Positions 43,244 through 52,106 of a stretch of 64,000 nt of DNA are shown piece after piece. Both the position numbers and the translations under genes were made by a program. Origin of the DNA: UBA7455 sp026713185. GTDB lineage: Bacteria; Pseudomonadota; Gammaproteobacteria; Pseudomonadales; Azotimanducaceae. The notes under the pieces were generated by a model. It was not told the DNA's origin, did no database searches, and saw only the letters and a program-made list of their open reading frames with translations. Within the stretch, counting starts at the first letter, position 1, and each line of letters begins with the position of its first letter. Location: assembly GCA_963665785.1 (NCBI GenBank), contig OY762456.1:1798001-1862000 (forward strand), given 5' to 3'.

Positions 43244-43912
43244 CTACCGGGGGTCTGATTCCTTGTTTCCCACCGTTAGTGTTGTATTGGCAGAATTCCA
43301 CAATTGCATGAGTCTGCATACGTCGTCGATCACTTCCGTGACTTCCTGAACCAGATCGCTTTTTCCATGATTGGATGCCCACCTGCGGCTGGCATAACGG
43401 TTCCCTTCCCACAGCATGGCGGCAAAGAGTCTGGGGTAACGGCTTGTCCTGGGATCCAGGTGAAATTCATCGGCGAGACTGTTCTCCAGCAGTTCGAGAA
43501 ATTCATTCATGATTTCATGTCCCTGACCCGTGACGGTCGGAATTATGTAGCCACGTATTCGTCGCAATAATAGCTCTCGGTTCCTGGTCTGCGATTTTTC
43601 CGCACTCCTGGCTACCCATTCGCGCCAGAAGCTGGTAAATGGCTGTTCCGGATCTCTAAGTCGGATATCGGATTTGAACTTTTCGAGATTATCCCTCTCG
43701 GGTGCTACAGCCAGCAACTCCTTGCTGGGGAAATGCCGGTAAAGTGTCTGTACGTGCAGGTTTGCCCGCTCGGCCACTGCTTCCAGAGTTGTATTGGCAT
43801 ACCCGAGTTCCGTAAAGAGTTCTATTGACGCCTGGATCAACGCAGACCGGGTCTGTGATTTCAAGGATGCACGGCTTGGTTTCCGGGGTACTGTGTGAGT
43901 AATTTTGTTCAT
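43244..43912 (-). CDS. TetR family transcriptional regulator
   Basis: About 222 aa. The HTH reads ASIELFTELGYANTTLEAVAERANLHVQTLYRHFPSKELL; the recognition helix HVQTLYRHF is identical to that of the tetR at 33638. The C-terminal part has a Trp-rich stretch FTSFWREWVARS and LFAAMLWEGNRYASRRWA, which parallels LIASLLWSGNEAALKRCA in the other protein, so they are paralogues. I favour the ATG at 43912 over a TTG at 43936; neither has a strong ribosome site. A motif ATAG-TATG-CTAT lies 44 bp upstream. Confidence 0.88.
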   Translation of the reverse strand: MNKITHTVPRKPSRASLKSQTRSALIQASIELFTELGYANTTLEAVAERANLHVQTLYRHFPSKELLAVAPERDNLEKFKSDIRLRDPEQPFTSFWREWVARSAEKSQTRNRELLLRRIRGYIIPTVTGQGHEIMNEFLELLENSLADEFHLDPRTSRYPRLFAAMLWEGNRYASRRWASNHGKSDLVQEVTEVIDDVCRLMQLWNSANTTLTVGNKESDPR

Positions 43913-43955
43913 TGTCCCGATTACATCGTTTATCAAGTCAACTTGGTGCTACCAT

Positions 43956-43967
43956 ATAGTATGCTAT
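43956..43967 (-). promoter_or_regulatory. Candidate TetR operator
   Basis: ATAGTATGCTAT has the same ATAG-N4-CTAT form as the sites upstream of the other tetR (33487) and the MFS gene (1907), differing from the latter at one base in the spacer. It lies 44 bp before the tetR start, in a position suitable for autorepression. No clear -35/-10 pair is visible around it. Confidence 0.4.
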
Positions 43968-44071
43968 CAGTCTATCAAAGACATATCCGGTCACCGCTGT
44001 ATTCAGTCGCAGGCCTGGAACCATTCACTAGCGTCTCGCCATGTGATCACTGATACATGCAGGAGAGCCTC

Positions 44072-44728
44072 CTAGCAGGCTTTTGCGTCACCGAAGTCCA
44101 GTTGTTGCTGCCTGAATGCCACGTCACCAATATTTTCCGGCGCTTGCCAGAGATGTCGGTTTGTCTTGTAGCCATTGATCAGTTTATCGATGGCGTCCAG
44201 CGACAATTCGTTCATGCACATTCCTGGCGCTTCAGCAACGCCACCGCCTGCTCTGAACTCCAATATCTCTACTCCCGCTGGACCGGCAGTGTACTTGTAG
44301 GGATGACCATTGGGCAGGAAAATGGTGGAACCCACCCCCAGTTTTTTTCTGCCCATGGTGATTTCTCCGGCGACGATATAGTAAAGCGCATCCCCATATC
44401 TGGGATGACTATGGCGGAAAAGTTCAAAGTTTGGGCCAAACCATACATGTGCCAAACTCATGCCGTTAGGGCCATCCTGGTGTAATAGCATCGTTGTTGA
44501 TGCGCCTGGGAGCATGGCTTTGATCAAGTCGACCAGCTTTTCCCGGGTCGCCTGCTCGCCATACTTCTCCGCCAGCGCACCATGCTCAAAGTAGGCCGCT
44601 GCTGCGTCTTCAGTGACCTCAACGTCAGGGTCAGGCTGGACCATCCTGGGATTTGCGTTGATCTTGAATGGCCCGCGCTCGGAAACATAGCCGCGGGTGA
44701 CAACCTCTGGGTTTCTCTGTTCACTCAT
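44072..44728 (-). CDS. Cupin domain protein
   Basis: 218 aa. FELFRHSHPRYGDALYYIVAGEITMG is a cupin motif 1 variant with His-x-His, Asp and Glu as metal ligands, and STIFLPNGHPYKYTAGPAGVEILEFRAG gives motif 2 with its His. The N-terminal 90 residues are less conserved. Such proteins are metal-dependent dioxygenases, isomerases or sugar-binding proteins; the role here is unknown. It stands between a tetR gene and a PhyH gene on the same strand. Confidence 0.8.
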   Translation of the reverse strand: MSEQRNPEVVTRGYVSERGPFKINANPRMVQPDPDVEVTEDAAAAYFEHGALAEKYGEQATREKLVDLIKAMLPGASTTMLLHQDGPNGMSLAHVWFGPNFELFRHSHPRYGDALYYIVAGEITMGRKKLGVGSTIFLPNGHPYKYTAGPAGVEILEFRAGGGVAEAPGMCMNELSLDAIDKLINGYKTNRHLWQAPENIGDVAFRQQQLDFGDAKAC

Positions 44729-44854
44729 TGAAGACGCCTACTCTAGGTCATACCGATATGTTACTGGAAACGCAATACACGTTCCATCTGTTCCGCAATG
44801 CCCAATTCTGCTTAAGGTGGCAGTGACGATAATTTCCGATTTTTGAACAGCCAG

Positions 44855-45763
44855 TCAGGCCCATGGATTGCGTCCCGCCGCCACCATGTAGGCCATGTCG
44901 TCCTTGGGTGGTCTGTTGCCATCGACGAACGGATAGGCACTGTTGGCGCCGATAAGCCTGGCAAATTCCACAGGGTGGCGATCGAGTACTTCCTTCGGAG
45001 TTTCACTGCGAAAATCACGAATCTGCTTCATATACACACGAGTAATTACCATGATCAGGTTAAGTCTCAAACCGGGGGATTTCCGGGGATATGAGCCATG
45101 CCAGGTGTTGCCGTGCCAGATGATCAGGGATCCGGCGTCTGCCTCTATGGGAATGGCTTTAACCGGCGCATCCTCTCGCAGGAAGTTGACTTCTTCGGGT
45201 AATGGATAGCGTGACTTCAAATGACTCCCGGGAACGATGGCTACCGGTCCATAACCCTTCTTGTAATCAGTCAATGCCCAGGTCACATTTGCGACCTGCG
45301 AATAAGGCGGCAGCGGTGGTGGCGTACCGTGTTGATCCGTGTGCAACGGGTGCGTCATTGTGTCATCCTGCTGCTTTACCTGGCAAAGCAGGTCACTCAA
45401 AATGGCACTGTTGCCACACAGATACTTTGCCATGGCAAGAACCGCAGGATTCATGATCGCTTCCTGAAACACCGGGTCATCAGTGAGGATCGCCCAATGT
45501 CCGTATCCCGGGCCGTCCTTGCTGAGTTTGGCCGTTTCAATATCTTCGACATCGATCTTTTGACCGGTCCTCTGTTCATTGACCCTGAGTACGGCCTTGC
45601 GGAGGCGATCCTGGAATTCCTCGGGGGCAACCAGATCGGGAGGAATCACGGTATATCCGTATTCATCCAGATGATTCATGTGTTCAATGAGACCAAGTGT
45701 TTCGATTTGCTGGTGAATCTTCTGGTAATATCGTGAATCTTTGTATTGCTCCAGACTACTCAT
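44855..45763 (-). CDS. Phytanoyl-CoA dioxygenase (PhyH) family protein
   Basis: 302 aa. HPLHTDQHGTPPPLPPYS has the H-x-D ligands, YGPVAIVPGSHLKSRYPLP the G-S-H motif, and GSLIIWHGNTWHGSYPRKSPGLRLNLIM the distal His/Arg region. It is closest in the window to the PhyH protein at 40072-40992, sharing YGYTVIPP-type N-terminal sequence and layout. The substrate is unknown. The gene's upstream region was invaded by the IS at 45892. Confidence 0.9.
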   Translation of the reverse strand: MSSLEQYKDSRYYQKIHQQIETLGLIEHMNHLDEYGYTVIPPDLVAPEEFQDRLRKAVLRVNEQRTGQKIDVEDIETAKLSKDGPGYGHWAILTDDPVFQEAIMNPAVLAMAKYLCGNSAILSDLLCQVKQQDDTMTHPLHTDQHGTPPPLPPYSQVANVTWALTDYKKGYGPVAIVPGSHLKSRYPLPEEVNFLREDAPVKAIPIEADAGSLIIWHGNTWHGSYPRKSPGLRLNLIMVITRVYMKQIRDFRSETPKEVLDRHPVEFARLIGANSAYPFVDGNRPPKDDMAYMVAAGRNPWA

Positions 45764-45891
45764 ATCGTCCTCTCATTTGTTGTTTACCTTAAACCCTGTG
45801 TTCCGGAAGGGTTAAAAACAGGTATCAATAGATGCATATTATATATTGGCATAAAGTTAAGTGTTAGTGCACTACATACTAAACTATTATT

Positions 45892-47996
45892 CAGGGCGAT
45901 CTTAAAGTTGAGTCGCTCTGAAGTCAGTTGCATTGGGGTGTTGCCAGATTGGCACCCTACTTTTTTCAGTGGTGTTTTTTAGTGGTTTTGCGAGTCGTTT
46001 GGGAACTGGTCGGTACCCTGATTCTAAGGCTGGGGTTGGGTACCGAGGTCGCAGGCGAGCGCGCATGTCGCCGCCGACGTTGTGGGGCGATTGGGTTGGC
46101 GTTTTGGGGTCAGGCGGTGCTGAGCACTTCGCGCAGGGCCTCGTCCTGCCGGGCGGCGTAGTGTCGGTGGGCTTGGGGCTGGTGTCGGAAGCGACCGCGC
46201 AGGCGGACGATGGAGATGGCGGCGTTGGATAGGCAGGCGAGGTTGCGCGGCAGCTTGCCGTTACGCACGCGGGAGCGGTCTTCGTCGTAGGAGAAGTCGC
46301 GCACGTAGTGCAGGCGGTTCTCGATCTCCCAATGGCCACGGTTGAGGGCGAGCACTTCGGCTGGCCCGGCCCGCTCCGGCCCCAGGGAGGTGAGGCCGTG
46401 GGTGGCCTCGACGGAGCATTTGCCGGTCGAGATCACGGTCCGCTCGCGCACGATGCGGAACGCTTGGCGCCGACCCGGCAGGGCCGCGACGCCCGCATCG
46501 ACGCCGTCGAGCGGGACCAGGGCGCAGGTTCGCACCTCGAGTCGCCCGTGGCCCTTGTCCGCAGTGCTAAACGCGGGGGCGGCGTCCCAATCGAACGCCT
46601 GGAGATCGTCCAGCAGGTCCTGGTGGTTGCCCTTCACCGGCATGACGTAGTCCGCTCCCTTCTCGACGATGAGGCTGGCGGTCTTGGGGCAGCTATGTAG
46701 GGCGTCGAGCGTCAACAAACGGTCCGCCACGTCCAACTCGCGGATCAGCCGCCGCGCCCCAAGGATCTCCCCGCCAGCACTGTCCGAAGCGACCTGCCCC
46801 GCCACCAGGCCCGCGCCGTGCACCACTGCGGCGATGAACATCCGGTCCGGGTCGGGGCCGCCCGGGCGGTTGAGTGGGGCCGACTTGCCGTCGATGGCCA
46901 AGGCCCCGTCGGGCGCTTGCCGCGCCGCCGTGAAGGCCCGCACCGCCGCATCGAGTGCGTCCGGGTCCAACGCCGACAGGATGCGATGGATGCTCGCGCG
47001 CGAGGGCGGCGTCCGTTGCCCTGTCGTCGGGCTGCGGAAGGCCCGCACGGCCGCCAACTGCGGCTGGTCCAGCCGTTGCGCGAACTCGGATATGGCGGCC
47101 GCCCCCTGTGCCCCGGCGAGCTTCGCCGCCGCCGAGATCGCCAAAACACTCGCCAGCGAGTGGCGCACGCCCCGCGCCGAGCGGAACTCGGGGACACCGC
47201 GCAGGCAATCGAACAGGCTACGTAGCCGCCCCGCCGACGGCACCTCCGGCTGCCCGCGCCCGCAGCCCCACGACGCCGGTTCGTCAAGCCCGCCGAGTGC
47301 CTCCCGCGCGCCCCGTACCAGCGGGTACACCAACATCGCCTTCGGCTGCCCATGCTCGACCCAACCGCCGCCCGACCGGGCGAAGCCCTTGGTCTGACCA
47401 ACCGACGTCCAGTTTGCCGCCAAATAGCAAGTGCCCTTGAACCGGGACGGGTCCACAAAGGTCTCGGCCAGCAGCACCGGATGCCCGAACAGCGTCTCCA
47501 TGTCGCTAGACAGGCGGCGAACGGAGAGCGCCAGCACCCGCGAGGCGAGGTTGCGAACCCGAGCCGCAGGCAGAACCAGAAAACGACAGTTGTTCGCCAC
47601 CAAGTGCAGCCGACGGAATTGCTGCTCCGCTGCCCAGCCGATCCACCCATCCCTGGCTTGCGCCTTGAACGCCCCCGAACACCAGCCCAAAAGCGCCAGC
47701 CATTGTCCGTCCGGTCCCGCCGCCACATGCCGAAGGCCGCCGCCGAACATCCCCCGGAAGCCCAAGTAGTGACCAGTGTCCATCACCCGGTCCCACTCCG
47801 CCCGCTCCGCCGCGTCCCGAACCGGACGCACCGAAACCTGAGACAACGAATAGCCAAGCCCGTCCCGCGCCTTCCCCATCACAATGCTCCCAAACGTCAA
47901 ATTACCGAGCATTATCACGCAAACCTGCCCCTTTGTCCAGTAGCAAAGATAGAATAATTAGTTCAAACGCTTGGACACGACTTTAAGATCGCCCTG
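45892..47996 (-). mobile_element. Second ISAs1-family IS with DruA-like fusion transposase
   Basis: A complete element of 2105 bp. CAGGGCGATCTTAAAGT is present as a perfect 17 bp inverted repeat at both ends. AAACTATTATT (11 bp) occurs on both sides (45881-45891 and 47997-48007). It is strongly GC-rich compared with its AT-rich flanks. Its ends and transposase differ from those of the element at 22630, so the two are separate arrivals and not a recent duplication. Confidence 0.93.
46110..47879 (-). CDS. DUF4338 (DruA-like)-ISAs1 fusion transposase
   Basis: About 589 aa. The N-terminal DUF4338 part shows GHYLGFRGMFGGGLRHVA, FRRLHLVANNCRFLVLP and ETFVDPSRFKGTCYLAANW; the ISAs1 part shows the helper domain (SLFDCLRGVPEFRSARGVRHSLASVLAIS) and DDE residues in LAIDGKSAP, LTLDALHSC and GHWEIENRLHYVRD. 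I start at the ATG at 47879, with GGGAG 7 bp upstream, because this aligns with the N-terminus of the other fusion; an in-frame start 39 bp earlier exists. The gene appears intact. Confidence 0.9.
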   Translation of the reverse strand: MGKARDGLGYSLSQVSVRPVRDAAERAEWDRVMDTGHYLGFRGMFGGGLRHVAAGPDGQWLALLGWCSGAFKAQARDGWIGWAAEQQFRRLHLVANNCRFLVLPAARVRNLASRVLALSVRRLSSDMETLFGHPVLLAETFVDPSRFKGTCYLAANWTSVGQTKGFARSGGGWVEHGQPKAMLVYPLVRGAREALGGLDEPASWGCGRGQPEVPSAGRLRSLFDCLRGVPEFRSARGVRHSLASVLAISAAAKLAGAQGAAAISEFAQRLDQPQLAAVRAFRSPTTGQRTPPSRASIHRILSALDPDALDAAVRAFTAARQAPDGALAIDGKSAPLNRPGGPDPDRMFIAAVVHGAGLVAGQVASDSAGGEILGARRLIRELDVADRLLTLDALHSCPKTASLIVEKGADYVMPVKGNHQDLLDDLQAFDWDAAPAFSTADKGHGRLEVRTCALVPLDGVDAGVAALPGRRQAFRIVRERTVISTGKCSVEATHGLTSLGPERAGPAEVLALNRGHWEIENRLHYVRDFSYDEDRSRVRNGKLPRNLACLSNAAISIVRLRGRFRHQPQAHRHYAARQDEALREVLSTA

Positions 47997-48250
47997 AAAC
48001 TATTATTACAGTATTCTGTGTGCTGTATTGACAACATCGTATTACCCGCTTTCTGATACCCTTGGCCAAAACTCTTGATGTGAGAATGTGATGGACAGTA
48101 ACAGGCAACTCGCAGTACGCTGGTTCCGGTACTGGCAATATATTGTCCGGTATGCGTTGTCGACATGGCTGTCCCCGGGAACAGGACATTACGGACCTGT
48201 CTCAGGTGGTTTGGAGCCACATTGTCATGTTACCCACTACACCGACTTGA

Positions 48251-48667
48251 ATGGATGAAACCAGAAGATACAGAATGAATGAAGAATCTGAAAAAGCGGC
48301 CATTGCCGTCGTACACGCGTTTACCGACTCATTTAATGCACAGGACCACGAGCGTCATGCCGAGACTCTGAATTATCCGCATATCCGCCTTGCCAATGGC
48401 AGATTCACCAGGATTGAAAACGCAGAGATCTTTATTAAGGGTTCAAAGCGTGGCGAATCGATACTTGAGCAGGAAGGATGGCATCACACCACTGTGGCTT
48501 CCCTCAATGTAGTACACAGCGGCAATGACAAAGTCCATATCGCCCTGAGAAACGATCGTTGTCATGCCGATGGTTCGGTTTATCACAGTTTCGATACTTT
48601 GTGGATTGCGACCCTGGTTGAGGGGCACTGGGGTATTCAGTTCCGCTCCAGCTTTCTGCATGCCTGA
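48251..48667 (+). CDS. NTF2-like (SnoaL-type) protein
   Basis: 138 aa. VVHAFTDSFNAQDHERHAETLNYPHIRLANGRFTRIENAEIFI has the alpha-beta layout of small NTF2-like domains, and GHWGIQFRSSFLHA is the closing strand. Such domains are isomerases, cyclases, hydratases or regulators. An ATG at 48275 is an alternative start; neither has a clear ribosome site. The upstream 254 bp (47997-48250) begins with the IS target repeat and otherwise holds nothing I recognise. Confidence 0.7.
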   Translation: MDETRRYRMNEESEKAAIAVVHAFTDSFNAQDHERHAETLNYPHIRLANGRFTRIENAEIFIKGSKRGESILEQEGWHHTTVASLNVVHSGNDKVHIALRNDRCHADGSVYHSFDTLWIATLVEGHWGIQFRSSFLHA

Positions 48668-48713
48668 ATACTTGCTTGTTTTCAATGTTCGGTGTTCGGA
48701 GTGTCACCTTTTA

Positions 48714-49481
48714 TCAAGTTTTGCCATTCCGGGCTAATGCCTCTCGAGCAAGCCTGACCTTTTCACTGTTTTGATTGAACATGACTGACTGTCTGGCTTT
48801 CTTCTGTTCCTCGCTAATCTCCTGAACGCGCAGGTCTCTACCGGCTTTGTAACCACGTTCGAGCGCCGGTCGGCCGCGCAACTCATAAGCCCAGCGTTTA
48901 AGATTCGGGAACTTTTCCCACATCTCCTTTCCAAGCATTTGTCCGATCAAAAATGCCCAGGGCCAGCTGATAATGTCTGCAATGGAATAGTCGTCTCCAG
49001 CGAGATACGGATAGACTGACAACTGGGAATCCATCACGCCAGCGAGTCGATCCACCTCCCCGACGAAACGGTTAGCACCATATTCAAGTTGGGTATGATC
49101 ATCGATAATGTTACGCGCGTAATTCTTAAAGTGATTGGCGTTACCCATCATGGGTCCAAGGTTTGCCATCTGCCAGTAAACCCATTGCAGGACGCGGTAC
49201 TTGCCACGCGTGTCAGCGGGAAGAAACTTGCCGGTTTTCTCCGCCAGGTATTCCAGGATCGCACCGGACTCGAAAATACTGATGGGATCACCGCCCCCCA
49301 CAGGTTCGTGATCCACAATGGCAGGCATACGATTATTGGGACTGATCCTCAGGAACTCCGGACGGAATTGATCGCCGGCCCCGATGTCGACCGGAATCAG
49401 TCGATAATCCAAACCGCACTCCTCCAGCATGATGGTGGCTTTCCAACCGTTTGGCGTAGGCCAGTAGTGGACGTCGATCAT
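48714..49481 (-). CDS. Glutathione S-transferase family protein
   Basis: 255 aa. A thioredoxin-like N-terminal domain (MIDVHYWPTPNGWKATIMLEECGLDYRLIPVDIG) with PNNRMPAIVD (cis-Pro) and SIFESGAILEYLAEKTGKFLP (E-S) is followed by a helical domain with YSIADIISWPW. It resembles the YfcG/Ure2-like nu class of disulfide-bond oxidoreductases (inferred). The ATG at 49481 has AAGGAG 7 bp upstream; a longer frame upstream only reads through the AATCGGGGGACAG repeats. Confidence 0.92.
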   Translation of the reverse strand: MIDVHYWPTPNGWKATIMLEECGLDYRLIPVDIGAGDQFRPEFLRISPNNRMPAIVDHEPVGGGDPISIFESGAILEYLAEKTGKFLPADTRGKYRVLQWVYWQMANLGPMMGNANHFKNYARNIIDDHTQLEYGANRFVGEVDRLAGVMDSQLSVYPYLAGDDYSIADIISWPWAFLIGQMLGKEMWEKFPNLKRWAYELRGRPALERGYKAGRDLRVQEISEEQKKARQSVMFNQNSEKVRLAREALARNGKT

Positions 49482-49495
49482 TTTAGAACTCCTTG

Positions 49496-49552
49496 AATCG
49501 GGGGACAGTTTACTTAAATAGAAATCGAAATCGGGGGACAGTTTACTTAAAT
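49496..49552. repeat. Two direct repeats of a GGGGGACAGTTTACTTAAAT motif
   Basis: Two identical 24 bp copies (49496-49519 and 49529-49552) lie head to tail with a 33 bp period just upstream of the GST gene. Related, degraded copies occur at 19117-19167 and 55521-55550. The pattern suggests a small dispersed repeat family, perhaps of the REP type mobilised by Y1 transposases elsewhere in the genome (inference). Confidence 0.75.
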
Positions 49553-49615
49553 GGTATCGCGAAATCCCCGGAATAAATATTTGAGGACTGGCTGGTGCGT
49601 GACGTCTTTTGAGAA

Positions 49616-50494
49616 ATGAACCACGAAACAGTACCACAGCAACCTGGTGGACCTTCTGCGATCTGGGTCAACAAACCCGAATCGGGCCAGTTGCCGGATG
49701 GTGTAACGCATCACACGTTTTACTCCGAAGCGCACAAGACCGATGTTGGTTACTGTGTGTACCTGCCACCTGGCTACGATTCACAGGCGGACAGGCACTA
49801 CCCGGTGATTTACAACCTGCACGGTGCTGGCGACAACGAATTGCATGGCTTCGACGATGTCAGGGTGCTTGATGCGGGTATCAGGGAGGGGCGCTGGCCA
49901 GCCATGATCGTTGTACTGCCCAATGGGGGTAAGCGCACGTTTTTCAAGGATTCCTGCGACGGACGCTTCCTGAGTGAGACGCTTGTCATTCGAGAACTGA
50001 TTCCCTTCATAGACACGAAATACCGCACGATTGCCGGGCGCAAGGGTCGCTGCATTGAAGGCCATAGCATGGGCGGAAGAGGGGCGACGCGGCTGGCGAT
50101 GAAATATCCGGCCCTGTTCTGCTCGCTGTTCAACCTGGCAGGCCGCGTACCGCGTACGCTCGAATATTTCGACCCATTGAAAACGGATACCTACCCCAAC
50201 AACTACCTTGGTCCCGACAGGCAGAACTACATCAACAACGATGCTTACGAACTGCTGAAGAAAAACGTCGACGACATCAAGGGTAAACTGCGGATTCAGA
50301 TGTGGTGCGGAACCCGGGACGTGGGTCATCTGTTGACCGTTCGGGATTTCCATCAGGCGTTGCTGGAAGCAGGAGTGGACCACACCTATTTGGAGATCGA
50401 AGGTCTGGGACACAAGAAAAAGCCTATTATTGACAGGTACAGGGACGTGTGGTTCGACTATCATGTGGAATCGATCAGACAGGCGAAAGAGTAG
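49616..50494 (+). CDS. Alpha/beta hydrolase, putative esterase
   Basis: 292 aa. YCVYLPPGYDSQADRHYPVIYNLHGAGDN (oxyanion-hole region), RCIEGHSMGGRGATRLAM (G-x-S-x-G nucleophile), the acidic residue in MWCGTRDVGHLL and His in EIEGLGHKKKP give a full esterase-D-like triad. No signal peptide is present, so it is probably cytoplasmic. It precedes a PhyH-aldolase-NTF2 set on the same strand and may be part of that pathway. The ATG at 49616 has only a weak upstream purine stretch. Confidence 0.88.
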   Translation: MNHETVPQQPGGPSAIWVNKPESGQLPDGVTHHTFYSEAHKTDVGYCVYLPPGYDSQADRHYPVIYNLHGAGDNELHGFDDVRVLDAGIREGRWPAMIVVLPNGGKRTFFKDSCDGRFLSETLVIRELIPFIDTKYRTIAGRKGRCIEGHSMGGRGATRLAMKYPALFCSLFNLAGRVPRTLEYFDPLKTDTYPNNYLGPDRQNYINNDAYELLKKNVDDIKGKLRIQMWCGTRDVGHLLTVRDFHQALLEAGVDHTYLEIEGLGHKKKPIIDRYRDVWFDYHVESIRQAKE

Positions 50495-50605
50495 GTTGAG
50501 AGAACCGGAAGAGATATACCGGCCTTGACGCCGTGTCGACGGCGTTGGCTGAGGTTTCGCTGTTTGTCTGCGTCTAAATAGTCATATCCAAACAGGAGCA
50601 AAAGT

Positions 50606-51382
50606 ATGTCAGCTGTGCAACTGCAGCAGGATGGGTTGTCGGGTCCTCATGAGTTAGCCGACAAATCGGGTCTCGACAAAGTGTGTGAAGTAGCCGTGGA
50701 ACTGAAAGCATTGAAACGCCAGCAAAACAAGGTGGCATCACTAACGGGTGTTGAATATGTTGGACCGAACCCGTTTATAGACAGACACGTGGATGTCAGC
50801 TGCATCAGGGACATATTTTTTGACGCCAACCTGCAGTCAGTAGTGTCCGAGCTTTTCGGCAATGATCTTTTTATCTGGCGGACCAATTTCTTCGTCAAGA
50901 ATCAACTTGACAGGGATGGTCGCGGTACGGGCGAAAACATCTGGCATCACGATCGACATTTCGAGAGCGGCAATGCACCGATCAACCTGTTTGATACCAG
51001 TAATCACTATTCCGTCACGGTGGCGCTGACCGATATCGGTATGGATGCGGGTCGACTCGAGTACGTGAAGGGTTCGCATTCGCCAATTAAGGGGTTTGAC
51101 AGGGACATCTCCAGACATATCAAAGAAGTGCCGGATGTCGTAAAAGACAGGGTCACTCCACTGCCGCTCAAGCGAGGCGAGTTCGTGGTATTTCATGCCA
51201 GTTTGCTGCATCGCAGTCTGGCTTTTGGCGGCGGTGAGGGCAGGATCTCTGTGGCCGCCAGGCTCGGGCGGGTTGGTACGAAGTTTCCGGAATATGGAGC
51301 GGCGAACCCCGCGGGAGGTGCGCAAGCTCTCGCAGAACCTAACGTCTATTATCGGGATACAGGGGTATTACCTTTTAATTAA
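50606..51382 (+). CDS. Phytanoyl-CoA dioxygenase (PhyH) family protein
   Basis: 258 aa, shorter than the other PhyH proteins of the window. ENIWHHDRHFESGNAPINL has H-x-D, DAGRLEYVKGSHSPIKGF the G-S-H motif and VVFHASLLHRSLAFGGGEGRISVAARLG the distal His and Arg. AGGAG precedes the ATG. It is followed after 41 bp by a class II aldolase gene, and then by an NTF2-like gene, so the three probably form one operon. Confidence 0.88.
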   Translation: MSAVQLQQDGLSGPHELADKSGLDKVCEVAVELKALKRQQNKVASLTGVEYVGPNPFIDRHVDVSCIRDIFFDANLQSVVSELFGNDLFIWRTNFFVKNQLDRDGRGTGENIWHHDRHFESGNAPINLFDTSNHYSVTVALTDIGMDAGRLEYVKGSHSPIKGFDRDISRHIKEVPDVVKDRVTPLPLKRGEFVVFHASLLHRSLAFGGGEGRISVAARLGRVGTKFPEYGAANPAGGAQALAEPNVYYRDTGVLPFN

Positions 51383-51423
51383 GGTGTGACCACTTACCAC
51401 ACAGAAAAACCCAAGGAATCCAT

Positions 51424-52080
51424 ATGGCAGACACCATCGATGAAATGAGCTTGCGCGAGCAGTTGGTTGTCCACTACCAGAAAGTCGACGCCCTCGGCTT
51501 GAACGAAATGTCGTCTGGTAATCTCAGTGTCAGATTCGGTGACAAGATGCTCATATCACCGAACGGGGCAACAGGAGTATCCATTGCTGTTGATAACGTC
51601 GTCGAGACTTCGTTTGAGGGCGACTATCAAGGCGACCGTCTGCCGTCATCGGAGTGGCGCATGCATGCGGCCATCTATCAAAAACACGCAGAAGCCCAGG
51701 CAGTGGTGCATACCCATTCTGATTACTGTGTAGCGGTGGCGAGCCACGTAAAGCCGTTGCCCGGTTTTCACTATCTTGTAGGGGTGTTTGGCGGCGACGA
51801 TGTCCCCTGTGTCCCATACTCGACTTTTGGCAGGGAGAAACTAGCTGAGGATGCATCTGAGGCGCTCACTGAGCGTACAGCCTGCCTGCTCGGGAACCAC
51901 GGAATGATCGCCCGTGGATCTAATTTACAGCGTGCCGTCAACCAGGCACAACGCCTGGAGATCATGTGCCGACAGTATGTGTTGGCCAGACGACTGGGTG
52001 AACCATCACTGCTGACAGACGAGGATTGGATAGATTTCTTCAAGAAAGCCGAGGAAATGGCATATGCCAGGAACGGCTGA
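51424..52080 (+). CDS. Class II aldolase/adducin family protein
   Basis: 218 aa. LNEMSSGNLSVRFGDKMLISP (phosphate-binding region), VVHTHSDYCVAVAS (two of the zinc His) and LLGNHGMIARGSNLQRAV (third His) are the motifs of L-fuculose-phosphate aldolase-like enzymes. It would cleave an aldol or decarboxylate a related substrate using zinc. AAGGAATCCAT lies just upstream of the ATG. It is the second gene of the PhyH-aldolase-NTF2 operon. Confidence 0.92.
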   Translation: MADTIDEMSLREQLVVHYQKVDALGLNEMSSGNLSVRFGDKMLISPNGATGVSIAVDNVVETSFEGDYQGDRLPSSEWRMHAAIYQKHAEAQAVVHTHSDYCVAVASHVKPLPGFHYLVGVFGGDDVPCVPYSTFGREKLAEDASEALTERTACLLGNHGMIARGSNLQRAVNQAQRLEIMCRQYVLARRLGEPSLLTDEDWIDFFKKAEEMAYARNG

Positions 52081-52106
52081 CACAACTTGGCCCTGAGTGT
52101 TCATGG

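Noticed and set aside
46308..47957. Long plus-strand frames within the second ISAs1 element
   Set aside because: Same reason: GC-driven shadows of the minus-strand transposase.
22630..47996. A composite transposon formed by the two ISAs1 elements
   Set aside because: Their ends and transposases differ and each has its own target duplication, so they are independent insertions.
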